Shown one piece after another: positions 22,801-35,270 of a DNA stretch of 64,000 nucleotides; positions within the stretch are counted from its first letter, which is position 1; each line of letters begins with the position of its first letter. Origin of the DNA: Macrobrachium rosenbergii (taxonomy: Eukaryota > Arthropoda > Malacostraca > Decapoda > Palaemonidae); contig NC_089782.1 in the NCBI RefSeq assembly GCF_040412425.1, forward strand, positions 27,435,780 to 27,499,779. The letters are read 5' to 3'. Under the pieces are notes generated by a model, which was not told where the DNA came from, searched no databases, and saw only the letters and a list, made by a program, of their open reading frames with translations. The position numbers and the translations under genes were made by a program.

Positions 22801-25800
22801 GCATCTGCTGGGGTCAGGACATGGTGGTGTCTTGTCCCCGGGAGACGCTGTACTTGTTCACAGCTTGGACTTGCTGGAAGTGGCTTCCAGTTTACAGCTT
22901 GCTGACCCATCAGCCGTGGATGGGTGCTGGCATCTGCTGGGGTCAGCCAGACATGGTGGGTGTCTTGTCTTGGGAGACGCTAGTACTTGTTCACAGCTGG
23001 GTGGACTGGCTGGAGGTGGCTTCCAGTTTACAGCTTGCTGACCCATCAGCCGTGGATGGGTGCTGGCATCTGCTGGGGTCAGGACATGGTGGGTGTCTTG
23101 TCCCTGGGAGACGCTAGTACTTGTTCACAGCTGGGTGGACTGGCTGAGCTGACTGGCAGTTCCTTCCAGTTTACAGCTTGCTGAGCCATCAGCCGTGGAT
23201 GGGTGCTGCATCTGGTGGGTCAGGACATGGTCCTGGGTGTATTGTTCCCCTGGGAGACGCTAGTACTTGTTCACAGCTGGGTGGACTGGGGTCTGGAGCT
23301 GACTGGCTTCCTTCCAGTTTACAGCTTGCTGAGCCATCAGCCGTGGAGATGGGTGCTGGCATCTGCTGGGGTCAGGACATGGTGGGTGTCTTGTCCCTGG
23401 GAGACGCTAGTACTTGTTCACAGCTGGGTGGACTGGCTGAGGTGGTTTCCAGTTTACAGCTTGCTGACCCATCAGCCGTGGATGGGTGCTGGCATCTGCT
23501 GGGGTCAGGACATGGGTGTGTCTTGTCCCTGGGAGACGCTGTACTTGTTCACAGCTGGGACTGGCTGGAGGTGGCTTCCAGTTTACAGCTTGCTGACCAT
23601 CAGCCGTGGATGGGTGCTGGCATCTGCTGGGGTCAGACATGGAGTCTGTCCCTGGGAGACGCTGTACTTGTTCACAGCTTCCTGGAAGTGGCTTCCAGTT
23701 TACAGCTTGCTGACCCATCAGCCGTGGATGGGTGCTGGCATCTGCTGGGGTCAGGACATGGTGGGTGGTGTCTTGTCCCTGGGAGACGCTAGTACTTGTT
23801 CACAGGTGGGTGGACTGGGCTGGAGGTGGCTGAGCCATCAGTTTCTGCTGGGCAAAGCTTGTCCCTGGGAGAGACTGACCCATCAGCTTCCAGTGGATCA
23901 GCCGGTGCTGGCATCTGCTGGGGTCAGGACATGGCCGGTGTCTTGTCCCTGGGAGACGCCAGTACTTGTTCACAGCTGGGTGGACTGGCTGGAGTGACTT
24001 CCAGTTTACAGCTTGCTGACCCATCAGCCGTGGGTGCTGGCATCTGCTGGGGGTCAGGAACATGGGTGTCTTGTCCCTGGGAGACGCTAGTACTTGTTCA
24101 CAGCTGGGTGGACTGGCTGGAGGTGGCTTCCAGTTTAAAGCTTGTTGACCCATCAGCCGTGGATGGGTGCTGGCATCTGCTGGGGTCAGGACATGGCGGT
24201 GTCTTGTCCCTGGGAGACGCCAGTACTGTTCACAGCTGGGTGGACTGGCTGAGGTGGCTTCCAGTTTACAGCTTGCTGACCCATCAGCCGTGGATGGGTG
24301 CTGGCATCTGCTGGGGTCAGGACATGTGTCTTGTCCCTGGGAGACGCTAGTACTTGTTCACAGGTGGGTGGACTGGCTGGAGGTGGCTTCCAGTTTACAG
24401 CTTGCTGACCCATCAGCCATGGATGGGTGCTGGCATCTGCTGGGGTCAGGACATGGCGGGCGTGTCTTGTCCCTGGGAGACGCTGTACTTGTTCACAGCT
24501 GGTGGACTGGCTGGAGGTGGCTTCCAGTTTACAGCTTTGCTGACTGGATGGGTGCTGGCATCTGCTGGGGCTCAGGACATGGCGGGTGTCTTGTCCTGGG
24601 AGACGCTAGTACTTGTTCACAGGTGGGTGGACTGGCTGGAGGTGGCTTCCAGTTTAAAGCCTGCTGACCCATCAGGCCATGGAGGGTTACTGGATTGGTG
24701 GGGTCAGGACATGCTGGCAGGTGGCTCTTGTCCCATGGGGGTGCTAGTACTCTGTGGCGGGTCCCTGGACAGTACTGTTCACAGCTGGACTGGCTGGAGG
24801 TGGCTTCCAGTTTACAGCTTGCTGACCCATCAGCCGGGATGGGTGCTGGCATCTGCTGGGGTCAGGACATGGGGTCTTGTCCCTGAGGTACATGGGTGGA
24901 CTGGGTGTCTTGTCCCCATCAGCCGGGAGACTGCTGGGGCTCAGACATGGCGGGTGTCTTGTCCCTGGGAGACAGCTGGTGGGTGGACTGGCTGGAGGTG
25001 GCTTCCAGTTTACAGCTTGCTGACCCATCAGCCGTGGGATGGGTGCTGGCATCTGCTGGGGTCAGACATGGCGGGTGTCTTGTCCCTGGAGGAGACGCTG
25101 GTGCTTGTTCACAGCTGGGTGGACTGGCTGGAGGTGGCTTCCAGTTTAGTCCGCTTGCTGACCCATCAGCCGTGGATGGGTGCTGGCATCTGCTGGGGTC
25201 AGGACATGGCGGTGTCTTGTCCCCTGGGAGAGGTTCCGCTGGGTGGACTGTGGAGGTGGCTTCCAGTTTACAGCTTGCTGACCCAGCCATGGGATGGTGC
25301 TGGATCTGCTGGGGTCAGACATGGGTGTATTGTCCCTGGGAGATGCTAGTACTTGTTCACAGCTGGGTGGACTGGCTGGAGGTGGTGGACTGACCCATCA
25401 GCCGGGAGGTGCTGGCATTGCTGGGGTCAGGACATGGCTTCTTGTCCTGTCTTACTTGTTCCAGTTGGGTGGACTGGCTGAGGTGTTGCAGTTTGTCCAT
25501 CAGCTGGGTGCTGGGGTCAGGACATGGTGGGTGTCTTGTCAGACGCTGTACTTGTTCCAGCTGGGTGGGATGGTGCTGGCATCTGCTGGGGTCCGTGGAT
25601 GGGTGCTGGCATGGGGTCAGACAGGTGTCTTGTCCCTGGGAGACGCTTAGTACTTGTTCACAGCTGGGTGGACTGGGAGGTGGCTTCCAGTTTACAGCTG
25701 ACCCATCAGCCATGGATGGGTGCTGGCATCTGCTGGGGTCAAGACATGGCGGTGTCTTGTCCCGGGAGACGCTTAGTGCATGTTCACAGCTGGGTGGACT

Positions 25801-25999
25801 GGCTGGAGGTGGCTTCCAGTTTACAGCTTGCTGACCCATCAGCCATGGATGGATGTGCCATCTGCTGACTCAGGACATGGCAGGTGTCTTTGTCACAGGA
25901 GGCAGGCATCTTGTCTTCAGGTGGTGTGGACTGGCTGGAGGTGGCTTCCGTTTACTTTGCTGACCCATCAGCCATGGATGGGGTGCTGGCATCTGCCAG
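19866..25999 (+). repeat. Satellite block 1: mixed 134-bp units
   Basis: The first ~3 kb is dominated by the longer variant with GAGCTGACTGGCAGTTCCTT before CCAGTTTACAG. From about 22.2 kb the shorter GAGGTGGCTTCCAG variant takes over. Both CATGGTGGG and CATGGCGGG forms occur. Single-base deletions in short homopolymers (GTCCTGGG for GTCCCTGGG, TTCAGTTT for TTCCAGTTT) are common. Confidence 0.85.
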
Positions 26000-28900
26000 T
26001 CAGGACATGGCGGGTGTCTTGCAACTGGGAGGCGCTAGTACTTGTTCACAGGTGGGTGGACTGGCTGGAGGTGGCTTCAGTTTACAGCTTGCTGACCCAT
26101 CAGCCGTGGATGGTTGCTGGCATCTGCTGGTCAGGACATGGTGGGTGTCTTGTCCCTGGGGAGATGCTGGTTCTTGTTCACAGCTGGGTGGACTCAGCTG
26201 AGTGGCTTCCAGTTTATGGAAGAAGCTGACCCATCAGCCGTGGATGGTGCTAGCAGGGGAGCAGGACATGGCTGTCTTGTCCCTGGGAGACGTTGTACTT
26301 GTTCACAGGTGGGTGGACTGTGGATGGCTTCCAGTTTACAGTGTGACCTTCAGCCATGGATGGGTGTTGCCCTGCTGGGATCAGGACGGGGTGTCTGTCC
26401 CTGGGAGACAGCTAGTACTTGTTCACAGGTGGGTGGTCTGGCTGGAAGTTTACAGTGCTGTCCCATCAGCCATGGATGGTTGCTGGCATCTGCTGGGGTC
26501 AGGACATGGTGGGTGTCTTGTCCTCTGAGACGCCAGTTCTGTTCACAGCTGGGTGGACTGGCTGGGTGGCTTCCAGTTTACAGCTTGCTGTCTGGGTGCT
26601 GGTGCATCTGCTGGGGTCAAGACATGAGGTGAATTATTGTCCCTGGAGACATCTTGTTCATGGGGACTGGCTGAGGTGCTTCCAGTTTACTTTGCTGAGC
26701 CATCAGTGGATGGTGGCATCTGTTGGTGGACATGGCGGTGTCTTGTCCCTGGGAGACGCTAGTACTTGTTCACAGGTGGGTGGCTGATCCAGTTTAAAGC
26801 TCATGGATGGGTGCTCTGCTGGGGTCAGGACATGGTGGGTGTCTTGTCCCTGGGGAGGTGAGGGGTGGACTGGCTGGAGGGTGGCTTCCAGTTTACAGCT
26901 TGCTGTCTTGGGTGCCATCTGCTGGGATCAGTTGCGGTGTTTGTCCCTGGGATTGGTGCCTACTTGTTCAGCTGGGTGGACCCCAGCTGGTGGCTGGAAA
27001 GCTGTGACTGGCCGTGGATGGGTGCTGGCATCTGCTGGGGGTCAGGACATAAGCGGTGTCTTGTCCTGGGAGGCAGCTATTGTTCTCACTTATCAAGTTT
27101 ACAGCCGTGGATGGTTGCTGGCATCTGCTGGGATCAGGACATGGCGGGTTTCTTGTCCTAAGGGATGTTCACAGCTGGGTGGACTGGCTGTTCAGTTCAG
27201 CTGTGGACTAGTTGGATGGTGTGACAGCATCTGCTGGGTCAGGTTGCTTCTTGTCCCTGGGAGTTTCCGGACTGGCTGGAGGGTGGCTTCAGTTTAAACA
27301 TCAATTGTGGATGTGCTGGCATCTCTGCTGGGGTCAAAATGCTGGGAGTCTTGTCCCTGGAGACGGAGTGGGTGGACTCTTGCTGACCCATCAGCCGTGG
27401 ATGGTGCCTAAAGGGTGTCTTGTCCCTGATGGTGTGGCTGCTTCTGCTTGGATGGGTGTTGGCATAGGACATGGCAGGTGTCTTGTCCTGGTGGTTCAAG
27501 GTGGGTGGACTATGTGGCTTCAGTTTACAGCTTTCTGACCCATCAGCTGTGGATGGGTGCTGGCATCTGCTCAGGTCAGGCATGGATGATGTCTTGTTCA
27601 CAGCTGGGTGGACTGACTGAAGCTGGCTTCAGTTTAAAGTGGCTGTTGGATGGGTGCATCTGCTGGGGTCAGGACAGGCGGGTGTCTGGTGGTACTGGGG
27701 TGGGTGGCTGGGGTTGCTTCCAGTTAACAGCTTGCTGACCCATCAGCTTTATGGATGGGTTGGCATCTGCTGGGGTCAGGACATGGGGGTGTCTTGTACC
27801 TGGAGATGCTTGTACTTGTTCACACAGGTGGGTGGACTGGCTGGATCTTTACAGTTTGCTGTCCCATCAGACAAGATTGAGTTCTGGCATTGGACTGAGG
27901 TCAGGACATGGTTGGTGTCTTGTCCCTGAAGAGACGCTAAAATGCACAGCTGGGTGGACTGGCTGGACCAGTTTACAGCTTGCTGAGCCATCAGCCGTGG
28001 ATGGCTGCTGGCATGTGCTGGGGTCAGACATGGTGGTGTCTTGTCTTGGCCAGGTGGGGTGGATGCTGGTGCCTGTTTGCAGCCGCATCTGCTGGGGCTT
28101 GGGACATGTGTTTGTCTTGTCCCTGGGAGATGCTAGTACTTGCACAGCGGGACCAGTGACTGTTTGCTGTACTGACCCATCAGCTGGGATGGATGGCATC
28201 TGCTCAGGACATGGTGGGTGTCTTGTCCCTGGGAGACGCTAGTCAGGCTGTGAACTGGCTGGCAGTTGCTTCAGTTTAAAGCTTGGTGACTGGATCTCTG
28301 CTGAGGATGGGGTGTCTTGTCCCTGGGGGCTAGTACTTGTTCACAGCTGGGTGGACTGGCTGGAGCTGACCCTGGTTGACGTGGCTGCTGACTTGCCATG
28401 GATGAACAGCATCTCTTAGGTCGGACTCGCTTGTCCGACGCTAGTACTTGTTCAGTTTGGACTGCTGGAGGGTGCTTCCAGACCCATCAGCTGGGATGGG
28501 TGGAGTGGCATCTGCTGGGGTCAGGACATGGTGAGGTCTTGTCTTGTCCCTGATGAGACGCTAGTACCAGGACTGACGAGTTGCAGTTTACCAGTTGGAC
28601 TGGCTGGAGAGTGCTGGCATTGCTGGGAGTCAGGACAGGTTGCTTCCTAGTACTTGTTCACAGCTGGGTGGACACAAGAACCCATCAGCCGTGGCCATGT
28701 GCTGGCATCTGCTGGGGTTAGAACATGGCTTGTCCTGGGTGTCTTGTCCCTGGGGACTGCTGGTGACTTGTTCCAGTTTACAGCTGGGTGGACTGGCATG
28801 GAGGTGACATGGTGGGTTCTTGTCCAGTTTGTTCACAGCTTGCTGACCCAGTTTAAAGCTTGCTGAACCATCAGCCGTGGATGGGTGCTGGCATCTGCTG

Positions 28901-29449
28901 GAGACATGGTGGGGCTTGTTCCTGCATCTGCTGGTGGACTGTTCAAGACATCAGCTGTGGATGTGCTGGCATCTGCTGGGGGCCTGGTGACGTGTTTTCA
29001 CAGCTGGGAGATGCTGGTTGCTTCACTTTAAAACTTTGCAGCAATGGGTGGCATCTGGCTCAGGGGTGGGGGTCTTGTTCAGTTGACTAGTACTTGTTCA
29101 CTGATCCATCAGATGCTGGTGCCTGTTTGCTGGTATCTGCTGGGGTCAGGAGCATGGTGGTGTCTTGTCCCTGGGAGACTGGTGCTTGTTCACAGTGGGT
29201 GACTGCTGGAGGTGTGGCTTCCAGTTACGCTTGCTGTCCACCAGACATGGATGGCATTGGTATCCTGGGGGCTCAGGGACATAGCTGGCATCTGCTGGGG
29301 ACGCCAACATGGTGGTGTCGGCTTCAGGCCCATCAGGTGGAGATGCTCTGCCGGGCCAGACACAGTGGCAGTCTTGCAATGCTGGTACATCTGCTGGGGG
29401 ACAGGGATGGTGGGTGTCTTGGCTAGGACCCATCAGCCGTGATGGGTGC
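26000..29449 (+). repeat. Satellite block 2: degenerate interior zone
   Basis: Landmark words (CATCTGCTGGGGTCAGGACA, CTTGTCCCTGG, CAGCTGGGTGGACTGG) persist, but spacing is irregular, with many substitutions, missing segments and reordered words. Degenerate satellite is usually found at array edges; here it is flanked on both sides by well-ordered repeats. Confidence 0.85.
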
Positions 29450-32400
29450 TGGCATCTGCTGGGGTCAGACACATGAGTGGTGTCTTGGCTAGGAGATGCT
29501 GGTGCTTGGTTTGCAGCTGGGTCTGCTGGGGTCAGGAGGTGGGTGTCCAGTTGGCAACTTGCTGGTTTCACTGTTTGGTTCTGGCATCTGCTGGGGTCAG
29601 GACACGGTGGGTGTCTTGGCCAGCTAGGACTGGCTGGAGCTGGTGCTTGTTTACAGCTAAGCTGAGGCATATGCTGGGGTCAGGTCAGGACAGCTGGTGG
29701 ACTGGCTTGGCCACCAGCTGTGGATGGTGCTGGTATCTGCAGCATGGCATCTGTCCCTGGGAGATGCAGGACACGGTGGGTGTCTTGGCCCCTAGGAGAT
29801 GCTGGTGCCTGTTTCCTGGGAGACGCCAGCTGGCATCTGCTGGGGTCAGGGATGCGGTGGGTGTCTTGGCCTAGGAGATGCTGGTGCCTGTTTGCAGCTG
29901 GGATCTGCTGGGGTCAGGACACTGGGAGGTGTCTTGGCACTAGGAGATGCACCGACACCAGCCATGGCAACTGGGGCATCTGCTGGGGTCAGGACAGGAT
30001 TTGGTGTCTTGGCCTAGGACTTCAGATGCTGGTGCCTGTTGCAACTGGGATCTGCTGGGGTCAGGACAGTGGTGGGTGTCTTGGCCCTGGTGGGAGATGA
30101 GCTGACTGGCATGCCTGTTTGGGCCATCAGGACTGGGATCTGGCTTGGTCTCGGTGCTAGTACTTGTTCACAGCTGGTGGACTGGCTGGAGGACTTGGTC
30201 TGTGGATAGGTCAGGGGGGCCTGTCCCTGGGAGACGGTGGTTTGGAGCCGACTGGTGTCAGCCACCAGCCGTTGGCTGCTGAAGTCAGGACATGGTGGGT
30301 GTCTTGGCCCTGGGAGATGGTGCCTGTTGCAACTGGGATCTGCTGGGGTCAGGACATTGCTGTGGAGTGTCGTGGCCTAGGAGATCATGGCGGGTGCCTG
30401 TTGCAACTGGCATCTGCTGGGGTCAGGACATGAAGGTGTCTTGGCCTGACGGAGATGCTGGCATCTGTTTGCAGCTGGGATCTGCTGGGAGTCAGGACAT
30501 GGGTGTGTCTTGGCCCAGGAGATGGCTGGATGCCTGAAGTCAGCTGGGATCTGCTGGGATCAGGACATGGTGGGTGTCTTGGCCCTAGGAGATGCTGGTG
30601 CCTGTTTAACATCTCTGCTGGGGATCAGGACATGGTGTCTTGGCCTGTCTTGTTCTGGTGCCTGTTTACGCTGGGATCTCTGCTGGGGTCAGGACATAGA
30701 GTGTCTTGGCCTGGAGAGATGGTGCCTGTTTTAACTGGGATCTGCTGGGGTCAGGACATGGGTGTCTTGGCCCCAGGAGATGCTGGTGCCTGTTGCAGCT
30801 GGCATCTGCTGGGGTCAGGACATGGTGGGTGTCTTGCCCCCGGAGATACTGGTACTGTTGCAACTTGTATCTGCTGGGGTCAGGACATGAAATGTGTCTT
30901 TCCCCAGGAGGAGATACTGGTGCCTGTTTGCAACTGGGATCTGCTGGGGTCAGGACATCAGGGTGGTGTCTTGGCCTAGGAGATACTGGTGCTGTTGCAA
31001 CTGGGATCTGCTGGGGTCAGGATTGGTGGTGTCTTGGCCCCAGGAGATACTGGTCCTGTTCTGGGATCTGCTGGGGTCAGGACATGGGGGTGTCTTGGCT
31101 GGAGATCACTGGTGCCTGTTTCAGGATCTCTGCTGGGGTCCAGGACATGGGGGTGTCTTGGCCCTAGGAGATACTGGTGCCTGTTGCAACGCTGGGATCT
31201 GCTGGGGTCAGGACATGGGGGTGTCTTGGCCCTAGGAGATGCTGGTGCCTGTTGCAACTGGGATCTGCTGGGGTCAGGACATGGTGTGTCTTGGCCTAGG
31301 AGATGCTGGTGCCTGTTGCAACTGGATCTGCTGGGGTCAGGACATGGTTGGTGTCTTGGCCTAGGAGATGTACTGGTGCCTGTTGCAACTGGGATCTGCT
31401 GGGGTCAGGACATGGGTGTCTTTCTTGGCCTGGTGCCTGTTTGCAACTGGACTCTGCTGGGGGTCAGGACATTCCCAGGGGTGTCTTGGCCTAGGAGATA
31501 CTGGTGGTGCCTGTTGCAGCTGGGATCTGCTGGGGTCCAGGCATGGGGGTGTCACTTGGCCTAGGAGATCTGGTGCCTGTTGCAACTGGGATCTGCTGGG
31601 GTCAGGACATGGTGGGTGTCTTGGCCTAGGAGATACTAGTGCCTGTTGCAACTAGGATCTGCTGGGGTCAGGACATGGGGTGTCTTGGCCTAGAGATACT
31701 GGTGCCTGTTTGCAGCTGGGATCTGCTGGGGTCCAGGACATGGGGGTGTCTTTCCCTAGGAGATACTGGTGCCTGTTTGCAACTGGGATCTGCTGGGATC
31801 CAGGACATGAAGTGTCTTGGCCCTGGAGATACTGGTGCCTGTTTGCAGCAGGATCTGCTGGGGTCAGGACATGGGGTGTCTTGGCCCTAGGAGATACTGG
31901 TGCCTGTTTGCAACTGGGATCTGCTGGGGTCAGGACATGGAAGTGTCTTGGCCTAGAGATACTGGTGCCTGTTTGCAACTGGGATCTGCTGGGGTCAGGA
32001 CATGGGGGTGTCTTGGCCTAGGGAATACTAGTGCCCTGTTGCAGCTGGGATCTGCTGGGGTCAGGACATGGGGGTGTCTTGGCCCTAGGGAATACTGGTG
32101 CCTGTTGCAACTGGGATCTGCTGGGGGTTCCAGTCTTTCCTAGGGAGTGTCTTGGCCACTGAGGAGATACTGGTGCCTGTCAGGTTTACTGGGTCTTGGC
32201 CCCTGGGAGTGGGACATGAGGGGGATCTGTCTGGGGTGGCCATGGGGGTGTGTGTGGCCTAGGAGATACTGGTGCCACTGTTTTGCAGCTGGGATCTGCT
32301 GGGGTCAGGACATGGGGGTGTCTTGGCCCTAGGAGATGCTGGTGCCTGTTGCAGCTGGGATCTGCTGGGGTCAGGACATGGGGTGTCTTGGCCTAGGAGA

Positions 32401-33065
32401 TACTGGTGCCTGTTGCAGCTGGGATCTGCTGGGGTCAGGACATGAGAGTGTCTTTCCTAGGAGATACTGGTGCCTGTTTTGCAACTGGGATCTGCTGGGG
32501 TCAGGACATGGGGGTGTCTTGGCCTAGGAGATACTGGTGCCTGTTGCAACTGGGATCTGCTGGGGTCAGGACATGGGTGTGTCTTGGCCTAGGAGATACT
32601 GGTGCCTGTTTGCAGCTGGGATCTGCTGGGGTCAGGACATGGGGGTGTCTTTCCTAGGAATACTGGTGCCTGTTGCAAGCTGGGATCTGCTGGGGTCCAG
32701 GACATGGGGTGTCTTGGCCCTAGGAGATCACTGTGCCTGTTGCAACTGGGATCTGCTGGGGTCAGGTTTATGGTGGTGTCTTGGCCCTAGGAGATACTGG
32801 TGCCTGCAACCTGCTTGCAGGTGTCTGGCCTAGGAGATCTGCTGGGATCTGCTGAGGACATGGGGTGTCTTTCCTAGGAGATACTGGGATTTTCTGTTTG
32901 CAACTGGGATCTGCAGGTCAGGACATGGGGTGTCTTTCCTAGGAGATACTGGTGCCTGTTGCAGCTGGGATCTGCTGAGGTCAGGACATGGGGGTGTCTT
33001 GGCCTAGGAGATACTGGTGCCTGTTGCACAACTGGGATCTGCTGGGGTCACGAGACATAGGGGGT
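29450..33065 (+). repeat. Satellite block 3: ~66-bp half-unit subfamily
   Basis: The unit here reads GGAGATACTGGTGCCTGTTG, CAACTGGGATCTGCTGGGGT, CAGGACATGGGGGTGTCTTG, GCCTA. Spacing of ATCTGCTGG between 31,657 and 31,919 is 64, 67, 65 and 66 bp. Compared with the 134-bp unit it lacks the ~66 bp from TGGACTGGCTGG through GGATGGGTGCTGGC, joining CTGGG directly to ATCTGCTGG. It also carries TTGGCC for TTGTCC. Ordered from about 30 kb to 33.06 kb; the left edge is blurred. Confidence 0.93.
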
Positions 33066-35270
33066 GTCCAGTTTACAGCTTGCTGAGCCACCAGCCGTGG
33101 ATGGGTGCTGGCATCTGCTGGGGTCAGGACATGGTGGGTGTCTTGTCCCTGGGAGATGCTAGTGTACTTGTTCACAGCTGGGTGGACTGGCTGGAGCTGA
33201 CTGGTTGCTTCAGTTTACAGCTTGCTGAGCCACCAATCCGTGGATGGTGCTGGCATCTGCTGGGGTGAGGACATGGTGGGTGTCTTGTCCCTGAGAGACG
33301 CTAGTACTTGTTCACAGCTGGGTGGACTGGCTGGAGCTGACTGGTGGCTTCCAGTTTACAGCTTGCTGAGCCATCAGCCGTGGATGGGTGCTGGCATCTG
33401 CTGGGGTCAGGACATGGTGGGGTCTTGTCCCTGGGAGATGTACTTGTTCACAGCTGGGTGGGGCTGGAGCTGATGCTGGTTTACCTGAGCCACCAGCTCA
33501 TGGGTGCTGGCATCTGCTGGGGTCAGGACATGGTGGGTGTCTTTGTCCCTGGGGAGACGCTACTTGTTCACAGCTGGGTGGACTGGCTGGAGGTGGCTTA
33601 CCAGCTTGCTGAGCCATCAGCTGTGGATGGGTGCTGGCATCTGCTGGGGTCAGGACATGGTGGGGGTCTTGTCCCTGGGAGATGCTAGTACTTGTTCACA
33701 GCTGGGTGGACTGGCTGGAGCTGACTGGCAGTTGCTTCCAGTTTACAGCTTGCTGAGCCATCAGCCGTGGATGGGTGCTGGCATCTGCTGGGGTCAGGAC
33801 ATGGTGGGTGTCTTGTCCCTGGGAGACGCTAGTACTTGTTCACAGCTGGGTGGACTGGCTGGAGCTGACTGGCAGTTGCTTCAGTTTACAGCTTGCTGAG
33901 CCATCAGCCGTGGATGGCTGCTGGTGATCTTGCTGGGGTCAGGACATGGGAGACTGTCTTGTCCCTGGGGAGGCTGCTTTCTCCAGGAGACGCTTTTGTT
34001 CACTTGTTCATCAGCTGGGTGTGGACTCTGCTGGAGCAGACTGGTGGGGGTTTGTCCATGGAGCTAGTACTTGTTCAGTTACAGGAGCTTGAGCCATCAG
34101 CTTGTGGATCAGCTGGGGTGGGTGCTGGCATCTGCTGGGGTGAGGACATGGTGGGTGTCTTGTCCCTGGGAGATGCTAGTACTTGTTCACAGCTGGGTGG
34201 ACTGGCTGGAGCTGACTGGTGGTTGCTTCAGTTTAAGCTTGCTGACCCATCAGCCGTGGATGGGTGCTGGCATCTGCTGGGGTCAGGACATGGTGGGGTG
34301 TCTTGTCCCTGGGGATGCTGGGCCTGTTTGCAGCTGGGTGGACAGCTGGAGGTGACTGGCTGGAAGTTGGGTTTCCCAGTTTAAAACTTGCTGAGCCATC
34401 AGCCGTGGATGGGTGCTGGCATCTGCTGGGGTCAGGACATGGTGGGTGTCTTGTCCCTGGGAGACGCTAGTACTTGTTCACAGCTGGGTGACTGGCTGGA
34501 GGTGACTGTGATCAGTTTTTCCAGTTTAAAGCTTGCTGATCCATCAGCCGTGGATGGGTGCTGGCATCTGCTGGGGTCAGGACATGGTGGGTGTCTTGTC
34601 CCTGGGAGATGCTGAGTACTTGTTCAGCTGGGTGGACTGGCTGGAGGTGACTGGGGTTGCTTCCAGTTTTGGCTTGCTGACCCATCAGCTGTGGATGGGT
34701 GCTGGCATCTGCTGGGGTCAGGACATGGTGGGGGTCTTGTCTTGTTCACAGCTGGTGGACTCTGGGGGTTGCTTCCACTTTAAAAGACAGCCGTGGATGG
34801 GTGCTGCATCTGCTGGGCCAGGACAGTTTTGTCCCTGGGAGACGCTAGTACTTGTTCACAGCTGGGTCACTGGCTGGAGGTGACTGGGGTTGCTTCCACT
34901 AAAAGCTTGCTGACCCATCAGCCGTGGGTGGGTGCTTGATCTGCTGGGTCAGACAGGTGGGTGTCTTATTCCTGGGAGCTAGTACTTGTTCACTGCTGGG
35001 TCAACTGGCCGGAGGTGACTGAGGTTGCCACTTAAAGCTTGCTCCCATCAGCTGTGGGTGGGTCTTGCATCTGCTGAGTTCAGAAATGGTGGGTGTCTTG
35101 TCCTGGAGACATCTTGTTCACTGCTGGGTCAACTGGCCGGAGGTGACTGGGGGTGCCTCCACTTTAAATCAGCTGTGGGTGGGTGCTGCATCCCATCAGG
35201 GGGATGCTGGTATCTGCTGATGTCAGGACATTGAGTGTCATGTCCCTCAGGGCTTGCAGCTGGGTGGACT
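33066..35270 (+). repeat. Satellite block 4: copy of the array right-end block
   Basis: Begins with CTTGCTGAGCCACCAGCC-type units with GAGCTGACTGG, moves to GAGGTGACTGG units, then to CTGGGTCAACTGGCCGGAGG units with CACTTTAAA, and ends with GGTATCTGCTGATGTCAGGA at 35,208. The same order ends the whole array at 59.04-61.42 kb. Confidence 0.8.
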
